Positions 9,452-16,605 of a DNA stretch of 64,000 bases are shown piece by piece. The first letter of the stretch is position 1; the number at the start of each line of letters is the position of its first letter. The translations under genes were made by a program, and so were the position numbers. The DNA is from Paenibacillus tengchongensis (GTDB taxonomy: Bacteria; Bacillota; Bacilli; Paenibacillales; Paenibacillaceae), in contig NZ_WACP01000001.1 in NCBI RefSeq assembly GCF_008973665.1, positions 124,001 through 188,000 of the forward strand, written 5' to 3'. The notes below the pieces were generated by a model. That model ran no database searches. It was not told the DNA's origin and worked only from the letters and a program-made list of their open reading frames with translations.

Positions 9452-10615
9452 CTACAGTTCAGTAATAGCCGCCAGAACCATATTATTGAAATAATCGGCA
9501 TACATATTTTTGAAAGGCTTCTGATGATCGAGCTCCACGGACAGGTGAACGGTCACCGTCTCATACGCCGGATCCACACATAGGAACGGCCCCGCCGCTC
9601 CCCAATGGGAGTATGCCTCCGCCGAGAACAGATCTCCGCCGTCGCGTTTCGTGCCGTTTATAGCCCAGCCGTATCCCCAGTAAGCCTCCGGAAACACCTC
9701 ATCCCGGTAGGAGGAAGATACCCCCGGAATCTGGTTGCGGGTCATTTCCTTTACGGACACTGGTGAAAGAATGCGTGTCCCGTTATGTATGCCGCCATTC
9801 AGGAACATCTGGCCGAACACGGCCAAGTCCTGCGCAGTGGAATAGGCGCCTCCGCCCGCCGATACCGAATTCAACTGATGCTCGCTTTCCACCCACTCTG
9901 CACAGGCCGCATCCGGGGAACGTCTGACCACACGGTGCCGCATCTCCGGGGGAACCCGGTAGCAGGTATCCTTCATATCAAGCGGTTTGAATAGGACTTC
10001 GTCTACAAACTGCTCATAGGCCTGTCCGCTGACCCGCCGGATGATCTCGCCGAGCAGCTCATAGCCGTATCCGCAATAAGACATTACCGTGCCCGGCGGA
10101 GAAGCCAGCGGCGCGTCGTACCCTCCCCAGAGATAATCGTGATTGCCAGGGTCCTGGTCCGGCGCACACGGCGGCCATTCCACACCGTTCTGCTGCTTCA
10201 TTTGGCGGTGCTTATAGAGGACTTCCTGATCCAGTCCTGAAGTATGGGTAAGCAGATGATGGACGCGGACAGCCGTTTTGCCCTCTCCGGTAAATTCGGG
10301 AATATAATCGCAAACCGGCCGGTTCAGTCCCACCTTACCCGCCTCTACCAGCATCATCAATGCCGTAGCCGTAAACAGCTTTGTTATGGAGCAGAGCGGA
10401 AACAGCGCGTCCACGGTCAATGCAGCAGCATCCGGTTCTGGCCCCATCGTTCCGTCGGCCTGGTGGACCAGCACCGTTTCCCTTCTCGCTGCAAAAACTA
10501 CCTGCGCAGGGGTTATTCCGTCACGGACCATTTGCGCCGCCGCATCTCCGATGCGCCGGACTCTTTCCGGCGAGACGCCTGCCTGTTCCAAATCAGTCAA
10601 TAACAGTGTTTTCAA
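9452..10615 (-). CDS. Serine hydrolase, beta-lactamase/D-Ala-D-Ala carboxypeptidase-like family
   Basis: A 387-residue protein of the beta-lactamase (class C)/PBP4* superfamily. The SxxK nucleophile motif is SITK (about residues 96-99) in FPLCSITKLFTATAL. The second motif, normally YxN, is seen in the MSYCGYGYELLGEIIRR stretch, and the third is HWGAAG near the C terminus. The HHLLTHTSGLDQ block is typical of the family. No signal peptide is visible, so it is probably cytoplasmic, and the substrate is unknown (esterase, amidase or peptidase are all possible). The start codon is TTG at 10615, supported by AGAGGTGA 6-7 bases upstream. It stands alone between two terminators. Confidence 0.8.
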   Translation of the reverse strand: MKTLLLTDLEQAGVSPERVRRIGDAAAQMVRDGITPAQVVFAARRETVLVHQADGTMGPEPDAAALTVDALFPLCSITKLFTATALMMLVEAGKVGLNRPVCDYIPEFTGEGKTAVRVHHLLTHTSGLDQEVLYKHRQMKQQNGVEWPPCAPDQDPGNHDYLWGGYDAPLASPPGTVMSYCGYGYELLGEIIRRVSGQAYEQFVDEVLFKPLDMKDTCYRVPPEMRHRVVRRSPDAACAEWVESEHQLNSVSAGGGAYSTAQDLAVFGQMFLNGGIHNGTRILSPVSVKEMTRNQIPGVSSSYRDEVFPEAYWGYGWAINGTKRDGGDLFSAEAYSHWGAAGPFLCVDPAYETVTVHLSVELDHQKPFKNMYADYFNNMVLAAITEL

Positions 10616-10694
10616 GAGTGATCACCTCTTCTTATTTTATTTATATCAGTATTAAATATTTCACACATATATGTAACATTCCTGCTTTTCACGC

Positions 10695-10726
10695 AAAAAA
10701 AAGAGAGCGTGCAACGCGCACCTCTC
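10695..10726 (-). terminator. Rho-independent terminator of the membrane-protein gene
   Basis: On the minus strand GAGAGGTGC and GCACgCTCTC (one bulged base) form a stem followed by eight T residues. Confidence 0.75.
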
Positions 10727-10757
10727 CTGGCAAATCTCTCATCTTATGCTTTACCGC

Positions 10758-11231
10758 TCAGCCGCCGGCTGCACTGGCCCAACTGACGGTCAAATGACCG
10801 ACGGCGAATGCTGCCGCAACAAGTGCAAGCGGAAGCGAATGCCCCCAGGCCGCGGCACACAGCAAAGCGCAAACGGGGAAAACAGCAAGCGGAATCGGAA
10901 TAAACAGGAACGGTCTTGTCAAATCCGCTGCATGCTGGCCGCCCGCGATATAGCGGACCCAGATGATGTAATACAGAAGCAGACAAGCCGCCATCAGCAC
11001 CGCCCAGACATTGAACGGCCTGCCGGAGAAATGCTGCTTCGTGAAGAAAATCAGCACCAGCAGAATCGCCATTTGTCCGATCCGTTCAAGATAGATAAAC
11101 ACTGCGTGCACGGACGGCTCTGCCCCCAGGCCGCCTTTTGGCGGAAAAAGAGTAAAGAATACCATGCTGGGCAGCAAAATCAGAATGGAAATCATCAGTC
11201 CTATCGCGGAAAATTCCGGCTTCATCTTCAT
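10758..11231 (-). CDS. Predicted integral membrane protein, unknown function
   Basis: A 157-residue hydrophobic protein. About four to five membrane segments can be seen: roughly residues 8-30, 50-65, 74-95, 106-128 and 130-150. No catalytic or binding motif is recognised. Two in-frame ATG codons are possible starts: 11231, or the third codon at 11225, which has the better-placed ribosome site (AGGG followed by six bases). It sits alone between a terminator and the terminator of the next gene. Nothing in the neighbourhood points to a role. Confidence 0.6.
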   Translation of the reverse strand: MKMKPEFSAIGLMISILILLPSMVFFTLFPPKGGLGAEPSVHAVFIYLERIGQMAILLVLIFFTKQHFSGRPFNVWAVLMAACLLLYYIIWVRYIAGGQHAADLTRPFLFIPIPLAVFPVCALLCAAAWGHSLPLALVAAAFAVGHLTVSWASAAGG

Positions 11232-11374
11232 CCCTGCCTTATGGATATGTAATGTAGCTTTTTCTCAGATTCCATTATTTAACTGTAAGCCCGAAGCCAT
11301 TATAGCACATGCTTTACTTCTCGGTTATGCGAAATAAATCACTGTGCATTACGCCGTGCCAACCGCGATCATGC

Positions 11375-11400
11375 AAAAAGCCCCTGAAAAGGGGCCTTTT
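11375..11400. terminator. Rho-independent terminator
   Basis: AAAAAGCCCC and GGGGCCTTTT surround a 6-base loop; it can work in both directions and follows the zinc-ribbon gene on the minus strand. Confidence 0.75.
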
Positions 11401-11437
11401 GTTGTCCGCCACGTATAACATTCTCCAGTAAATCATG

Positions 11438-11809
11438 TTACTCCCGGAACTGCGCCGCCGAATCAAAGGTCGCCCCGCAGTTTGGACAGAAGCGGGCATC
11501 CGAATCGACGGTTGTGCCGCAGTTTCTGCATTGCTTGGCATCGCCCAGTTCGGCGATCTGCTGCAGATTGGCATCAATTTCGGATTGCAGCACCAGCACA
11601 CGCTCCATGTGGACGGCATAATCCGCTTTTTCCAGCGGCACGCCCTGCAGTGTCGTCTCGAACAGCAGCCTGCCCATCGCCTGGTACTGCTTGTCGATTT
11701 CATTCTGCTTGCCGTTATTCTGCAATTTGAGACGGTTGATTTCGACGACGGATTTCGCTTTGTTCCCGGCCTCGGATACACCGGCTTTAAACTTGTCAAA
11801 AAAGCTCAC
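11438..11809 (-). CDS. Zinc-ribbon protein with N-terminal coiled coil
   Basis: A 123-residue soluble protein. Residues about 1-90 are charged and helical with a heptad-like pattern. The C terminus carries a zinc ribbon with two CxxC pairs, CRNC and CPNC, about 12 residues apart. Such proteins are common in Firmicutes and usually of unknown function; the ribbon suggests a protein or nucleic-acid contact. It is a single-gene unit ending at the hairpin just downstream. No further assignment is justified. Confidence 0.7.
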   Translation of the reverse strand: MSFFDKFKAGVSEAGNKAKSVVEINRLKLQNNGKQNEIDKQYQAMGRLLFETTLQGVPLEKADYAVHMERVLVLQSEIDANLQQIAELGDAKQCRNCGTTVDSDARFCPNCGATFDSAAQFRE

Positions 11810-11930
11810 GGGCAGCCCTCCATTTGTTGAGTGATCCTAACGTCTCTGCCTACCTGAGGTATATTCGACAATAATTGCTCTTTTCCTGCCAAACCTGCGC
11901 TGCGCTAAAGCATCGCTTGTTATATGTATA

Positions 11931-12656
11931 TTATTCGGCGGACTTTATATAGACCACCTTATTGACAGGAATGCGGTAACTGGCCACCCGGCGCCCGTCT
12001 TCATCCCTGGTTTCTGCTGCCAGAACCCTGCTGCCGATTCGTTTAAGCCGCAGTCCTTCCAGCGTTTCACCGTTCATCAGATGAATATTTACGGCAGCAT
12101 CAGCTTGCCCTTTGTCCCCGTGTAATTTCCATACCAGAGAGGCATACAGCCCGCCAAACACAAAGAACAGCACAGCCATTAGTCCCAGCAGGGTATAGGC
12201 GACACCCCGCTCCTGCTCAAAAACATAGAAAATAACGTCGTAGTTATCCGTCATATTCAGGTTGAAAGCAGTCAGCAGATGATTCATCAGCATCATTCCG
12301 AACATGAGGAAAAAGCCGGCCCCCAGCACAAAGTGAATGATCATCCAGCCAGGTCGGAAAGAGCTTCCCAGCCCCGGCACCCATACTCCGGCGGCAAAAG
12401 CAGCGAGGATCAGCACGAGATTTAGAGACAGCAACAGCGGGCTGTCCCAAGGCCGCAGGCCGTGCAGCAGGAGCAAGGTAAGCAGCAGAAACATCAGCAA
12501 GGATGCCAGAATCCCCTGTACCGTCATTCTCCAGGAAAGGACGGACAATCGTCTCCCGGCAGCGTGCTGAAGCTGGCCTGCAGCAATAAGCGCCAGCAGC
12601 AGCAGGCTGAGCCAGCTCACAATACTGGTGACGGGAAGCAGATGAAGAAAACGCAT
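11931..12656 (-). CDS. Predicted multi-pass membrane protein, unknown function
   Basis: About 241 residues with roughly six hydrophobic segments, including strongly leucine-rich ones near the N terminus, followed by a soluble C-terminal tail of about 60 residues rich in charged residues. The reading frame is open to a TTG at 12665, but the ATG at 12656 is preferred because GAAGGA lies nine bases upstream of it. No motif identifies a family. It is transcribed alone on the minus strand, downstream of the HD-domain gene. Confidence 0.6.
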   Translation of the reverse strand: MRFLHLLPVTSIVSWLSLLLLALIAAGQLQHAAGRRLSVLSWRMTVQGILASLLMFLLLTLLLLHGLRPWDSPLLLSLNLVLILAAFAAGVWVPGLGSSFRPGWMIIHFVLGAGFFLMFGMMLMNHLLTAFNLNMTDNYDVIFYVFEQERGVAYTLLGLMAVLFFVFGGLYASLVWKLHGDKGQADAAVNIHLMNGETLEGLRLKRIGSRVLAAETRDEDGRRVASYRIPVNKVVYIKSAE

Positions 12657-12750
12657 AAGCACCAATCCTTCAATTTTTTACCTCTAGTGTATCATGGCTT
12701 TACCGCTCCTGAATGTAACATTTCAGGCTTGCCCGTCTCCCGGTAACATA

Positions 12751-12790
12751 CGAAGAGGCCCCAAGCTCTTACAGAGCCAGCGCCTCTTCG
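12751..12790. repeat. Inverted repeat overlapping the stop codon of the HD-domain gene
   Basis: Perfect 9-base arms, CGAAGAGGC (12751-12759) and GCCTCTTCG (12782-12790), with a 22-base loop. One arm lies inside the last codons of the gene. There is no T-run, so a classic terminator is not clear. Confidence 0.45.
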
Positions 12791-13398
12791 GTAATCATCC
12801 GGATATCCACCGGAGACAAGGTCTCCTCATTTACCATATCCGGCAAAATCTCGTTCAGGAAATATTCCACGCATTTCAAATCGATATGTTTAATCTTAAC
12901 CAGCGCATTCCGGTACATCACCACGAATTCCCTCTCTGTGTTCCCTCTCTGCAGTTCGGCGAATGCTTCATATACCTGATCCAGCTTGTCGGCCACCTCA
13001 AGAATACGCCCTTCCACCGAATCATCCTTGCCTTCCCTCAGTTGGTGGTAAAAAATCTCCTTCATCTCATCCGGAATGTGGTCCTTGATGAAATTGTCGA
13101 TCATGCCTTCCTCCACCTGCTGGATCAGCGAACGCAGCTGCAGCGAAGAATGCTTCACCGGGGTTTTGATATCGCCGATAAAAATCTCTCCATAGTCATG
13201 GCTGCTTGTAATCTCATAGAGCTTCTTCCAGTCGATGACGGCGCCGTGCCGCTCCTCGATATCGGCCAGTGTCTTGGCATATTGCACGACTTTCCAGGAA
13301 TGCGCTGCAACGCTGTGCTCTTCAAATTTGAACCGCCCAGGACAACGGATAATGCGTTCCAGATCGCTGAGCGAGCGGAAATACTTATGGATCCCCAT
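12769..13398 (-). CDS. HD-domain phosphohydrolase, YfbR-like
   Basis: A 209-residue protein with the metal-binding HD pattern: His33 in EEHSVAAHSW, His67-Asp68 in SSHDYGEIFIGDIKTPVK, and Asp137 in VADKLDQ. The N-terminal phrase FRSLSDLERIIRCPGR and the spacing match the YfbR branch, whose E. coli member removes phosphate from 5'-deoxynucleotides. Its role here would be nucleotide housekeeping in the cytoplasm; the substrate is inferred from the family only. The start ATG is preceded by GAAGGGGG at a 9-10 base distance. It is divergent from pspC. Confidence 0.75.
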   Translation of the reverse strand: MGIHKYFRSLSDLERIIRCPGRFKFEEHSVAAHSWKVVQYAKTLADIEERHGAVIDWKKLYEITSSHDYGEIFIGDIKTPVKHSSLQLRSLIQQVEEGMIDNFIKDHIPDEMKEIFYHQLREGKDDSVEGRILEVADKLDQVYEAFAELQRGNTEREFVVMYRNALVKIKHIDLKCVEYFLNEILPDMVNEETLSPVDIRMITEEALAL

Positions 13399-13717
13399 CT
13401 AATCATTCCCCCTTCATAGAATATTTTGCTCACAGTTGTCTTCGTAAGACAGGTCTGGCGGAAAGAGAGAGATGCTTTCAGTATAAATATCTTTTGTAAA
13501 ATCCGAATGACCCCGGATAACATCCTGTGTAAAATCACCCCCGTGACCTCCCTGGTTAGCCGCTGCAGCCGCCATCCCCGTCTTTCTACGGAAGTCATCC
13601 CCGTCTCAGGTCGGGATGCAAGAACCGTCCGCAGGCCGTTTTGCCGCGCAGCTCACGGGGATACAATGTAACCATGAGATACGGAAACAACAAGGACACC
13701 TGAAGAAAGGATGCGAA

Positions 13718-13942
13718 ATGCAAATGAAAAAATTGTACCGTTCGGAAAGAGACAAGAAGATTACAGGGTTATGCGGAGGACTGGCCCGCTGGCTGAACAT
13801 CGACGCTTCGATCATCCGGCTTGTCGCCGTCGCCGCTGTACTCTTCAGCTTCGGCTCGGTGCTGCTGTTCTACATTATCGGCAGCCTCATTGTACCGAAA
13901 GAAACGTATGACGGCTTTAACGACCCTTACGGCATCTATTAA
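13718..13942 (+). CDS. pspC: PspC-domain membrane protein
   Basis: A 74-residue PspC protein: basic N terminus KKLYRSERDKKITGLCGGLA, then WLNIDASIIRLV and one strong transmembrane segment ending in IGSLIVPKE. These phrases are diagnostic of the PspC domain, which acts in the envelope-stress response together with PspA. The ATG at 13718 is chosen over upstream in-frame codons because AAAGGA lies six bases before it. pspA begins 35 bases after the stop, so the two form a small operon. TACAAT at 13662-13667 could be its -10 element, but the -35 is weak. The preceding 300 bases (13399-13717) contain no other gene. Confidence 0.85.
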   Translation: MQMKKLYRSERDKKITGLCGGLARWLNIDASIIRLVAVAAVLFSFGSVLLFYIIGSLIVPKETYDGFNDPYGIY

Positions 13943-13977
13943 TCCATCTAACTGAGTGATAAAGGAGAGAACTGACT

Positions 13978-14664
13978 ATGAGTAATACAAGTATTTTTCA
14001 AAGAATTGCTACGCTGACCAAAGCGGCTATCCATGAAGGACTGAATAAGCTGGAGGATCCGGTTCTGCTGACCGGGCAATATTTGCGGGATTTGGAAGAG
14101 AAGATCGAGAACGCCGAGAATAAGCAGCGTCAGCTGCAGGCTTCCGCCAATGTGCTGGAGCGGCGCATCGCCGAATATCATGTGCAGGCACAGCACAGCG
14201 AGTCCGGCGCGGTCAAGGCGATGTCGGAAGGCAACGAAGCGGCGGCCAGAACGGCCGTGCTGGCTAAGCTGCAGTATACGGAGAGCGCCGAGGAGGCTGC
14301 AGCGAATCTGGAGCGCACCCGGCAGACACTCGCCGCTCTGGAAGTGGATCTTGCGGCCGCGAAAGAAGAGCATGTGCGCCTGAAGGCCAAACGGGCCGAG
14401 CTGGCGGAACGCGCCCGCAAAGCGGAGGAAGCCGTCAAGGCATCGTCCCGCAACGCTTCCGGCGCCGCATATCCGGGAACAAACACCCCGGTCATTCACG
14501 CAGGAGCAGCTTCGCGCGGCTTTGAGCGGATGGAGGATAAAATCAGTGAATGGGAGGCGCAGGCCGAACGTTCCGGCGCGGCCGTCTCCCCTGGTCTTGA
14601 CCCGGCACTGCACAGCGCCGTCGACGCTGAACTGGAGCGGCTCCGCAAGAAAGCCGGCAACTAG
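13978..14664 (+). CDS. pspA: PspA/IM30 family envelope-stress protein
   Basis: A 228-residue, almost entirely alpha-helical protein of the PspA/IM30 (ESCRT-III-like) family. The start IFQRIATLTKAAIHEGLNKLEDP and the later LLTGQYLRDLEEKIENAE are the family N terminus, followed by a long coiled coil. The usual length is 220-230 residues. Family members bind stressed membrane as oligomers and limit proton leak. A good ribosome site (AAAGGAG) lies nine bases before the ATG. A terminator follows at once, so pspC-pspA is a closed two-gene unit. Confidence 0.92.
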   Translation: MSNTSIFQRIATLTKAAIHEGLNKLEDPVLLTGQYLRDLEEKIENAENKQRQLQASANVLERRIAEYHVQAQHSESGAVKAMSEGNEAAARTAVLAKLQYTESAEEAAANLERTRQTLAALEVDLAAAKEEHVRLKAKRAELAERARKAEEAVKASSRNASGAAYPGTNTPVIHAGAASRGFERMEDKISEWEAQAERSGAAVSPGLDPALHSAVDAELERLRKKAGN

Positions 14665-14700
14665 GAATTCACAGCAAATAGTAGGCTATATATGAAAAAA

Positions 14701-14738
14701 GGATACTATCCCTTGAAAAAGGGTGGTATCCTTTTCTT
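14701..14738 (+). terminator. Rho-independent terminator of pspC-pspA
   Basis: GGATAC...GTATCC with an inner CCCTT/AAGGG stem, followed by TTTTCTT. Confidence 0.8.
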
Positions 14739-14782
14739 ATCCTAGCCTATTTTATTTTAGATCAAAAGGAGCTTTACGCCCG

Positions 14783-15454
14783 ATGGATTTTACCGCTATT
14801 GACTTTGAAACCGCCAACGCCAGCCGCTCAAGCGCCTGCTCCCTGGGTCTTGTCCAGGTCAGAGACGGCATCATCACCCGGGAGCAGGTCTGGCTGATCG
14901 ACCCGCGGCAGCATTTCTCCGGGATGAATATCGCCATTCACGGCATCACCCCGGCGATGGTTGAGGGCCAGCCCACCTTCCGGGAGCTGTGGCCTACACT
15001 GGAGCCGCTGCTTGCCGGCGAGGTCGTCATCGCCCATAATGCCGCCTTCGATATGAGCGTGCTGCGCTATTGTCTGGATGAAGCCGCCATCGGCTACCCT
15101 TCCTTTCAATATATGTGCACTTATCTGCTCGGCAAGAAAATGCTGGGCGAGCTGCCCTCCCATAAATTGAACGTGCTATCCGGGCATTTCGGCATTTCGC
15201 TCCGGCATCACGACGCTCTGGAGGATGCCCGCGCCGCCGCCTCTATTCTGCTGAAGCTGATCGAGAAGGAAGCACACGAAGGGCCGCTGCAGCTCGCCCA
15301 GAGCCAGGGATATCTTCCGGGAACGATATACTCCGGCGGCTACACACCCTTTAAAGCGGCTCCAAAGCCGAAGAAGCCCAAGGAGCCTAAGGCGAAACGT
15401 CCACCGGCTAAAGCTTCGTCCGGTAAACCGCCTTATTCTCAAGTCCGCGGATAA
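14783..15454 (+). CDS. DEDDh-family 3'-5' exonuclease (DnaQ-like)
   Basis: A 223-residue protein with the three exonuclease motifs: DFET at residues 7-10, the HNAAFD motif in the middle, and HDALEDA for the catalytic His and last Asp. It resembles the epsilon subunit of DNA polymerase III and stand-alone DEDDh nucleases, so it should remove nucleotides from 3' ends of DNA or RNA in the cytoplasm. The C-terminal tail of about 40 residues is rich in Lys and Pro and may be disordered. The ATG at 14783 is chosen because AAAAGGAG lies 11 bases upstream; an upstream in-frame codon overlaps the pspA terminator. Its last 47 bases overlap yhaM, which runs in the opposite direction. Confidence 0.83.
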   Translation: MDFTAIDFETANASRSSACSLGLVQVRDGIITREQVWLIDPRQHFSGMNIAIHGITPAMVEGQPTFRELWPTLEPLLAGEVVIAHNAAFDMSVLRYCLDEAAIGYPSFQYMCTYLLGKKMLGELPSHKLNVLSGHFGISLRHHDALEDARAAASILLKLIEKEAHEGPLQLAQSQGYLPGTIYSGGYTPFKAAPKPKKPKEPKAKRPPAKASSGKPPYSQVRG

Positions 15455-16364
15455 ACGGCGTCCATTCCTCGGTTTCGGGCGTCGTATCGAGTGCGTCTTC
15501 GACCATCTGCAGCTTCGCGTCCATCGCATCGATATGATGCAGCGCTACGGCCTCGGCCGTCTGCGGCTGGACCGGGCTGCCCCATTCTCCCAAATTATGA
15601 TGCGACAACACCAGGTGCTGCAGGTTCAGCACCTTTTCTGATTCCAGCGGAATGCCGCAGCGGATCGCCGCTTCCGTAATCCAATTCGCGGCCAGCGAGA
15701 TATGGCCAATCAGCTTGCCCTGCACGCTGTAATCGGAGACCACGCCGAACTCGGAGATCATTTCTTCGGGTTTGGCAATGTCATGCAGAATAATGCCTGC
15801 CTTGATCAGGTCGGGATTCAGGAACGGGCGCTGCCGGCAGAGGAACTCACCGATCTCCAGCATCCGTACCATGTGGTATGCGAGGCCGGCAAAATAGGCA
15901 TGATGGTGGGTCTTGGCCGCCGGATAATGCATCAGCTTATCCTCCACCTTGCCGATACAAAAGGCGACAATGGCGGAAACCTCGCTGTCAACGATGTCGG
16001 CAGCCGCTGCCTTTATGGTATGGACAAGGTCTACCGGACGGATCGGCGCCGAACGGATATAATCGGTCAGGGAGACGCCGTCCGAGTCGTTCACGAGCCG
16101 GATCTTGGTAATCTTAATCTGCAGCTTTTCACGATATAAATGGGCTATGCCCCGTACCTTGACCAGTGCCATCGGAAAGAAAGTCTCTTTGTCCGTCGTG
16201 CTGACATCCCAGAATTTCGCGCTAAGCTGTCCGCTGGAGTCACCCAGCACGATATCGAAATAATCCTTTGGAGGATTGCCGTTGGTCTGTTTGATTGCCA
16301 GCTCCCGCAATAGATAGTAGCCGGTAAATTCATCCTGCGGAGAAAGCTGTTTGATTAATGTCAT
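15408..16364 (-). CDS. yhaM: 3'-5' exoribonuclease YhaM
   Basis: A 318-residue homologue of B. subtilis YhaM (314 residues). The N-terminal OB-fold (about 1-100, with GQLSAKFWDVS) is followed by an HD phosphohydrolase domain (about 130-300) with HHHAYFAGLAYH, LHDIAKPEE and LSHHNLGEWGSP. The enzyme trims RNA and DNA 3' ends with metal ions. A strong AGGAGG lies seven bases before the ATG. Its last 47 bases are shared in antisense with the convergent DEDDh exonuclease gene, so two 3'-5' exonucleases face each other tail to tail. Confidence 0.92.
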   Translation of the reverse strand: MTLIKQLSPQDEFTGYYLLRELAIKQTNGNPPKDYFDIVLGDSSGQLSAKFWDVSTTDKETFFPMALVKVRGIAHLYREKLQIKITKIRLVNDSDGVSLTDYIRSAPIRPVDLVHTIKAAAADIVDSEVSAIVAFCIGKVEDKLMHYPAAKTHHHAYFAGLAYHMVRMLEIGEFLCRQRPFLNPDLIKAGIILHDIAKPEEMISEFGVVSDYSVQGKLIGHISLAANWITEAAIRCGIPLESEKVLNLQHLVLSHHNLGEWGSPVQPQTAEAVALHHIDAMDAKLQMVEDALDTTPETEEWTPFIRGLENKAVYRTKL

Positions 16365-16543
16365 GTAGGAGCCTCCTATTTACGGTCAGGTCTGTTGCCT
16401 GCGCTGTATATATTAAACTTTAGACATTCACCTCCGAAAACCCTTCTAATTAACTATACGATAGCTGTCGCAAGTTATGTCTGCGGACCGAACCGATATA
16501 ATCCCCTTGTGTGGAGCAAATCCCGCAGATTCCGCCAGTAGAT

Positions 16544-16588
16544 AAAAAAGGGATATCTTCCGGCAGAATAATCTGCCGGAGATACCCC
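16544..16588 (-). terminator. Rho-independent terminator of the FMN-binding protein gene
   Basis: A long stem of about 17 base pairs (CTCCGGCAGA/TCTGCCGGAAG core, ATTATT-type loop), followed on the minus strand by six T residues. Confidence 0.85.
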
Positions 16589-16605
16589 TGCAAGAGGAGG
16601 AAACT

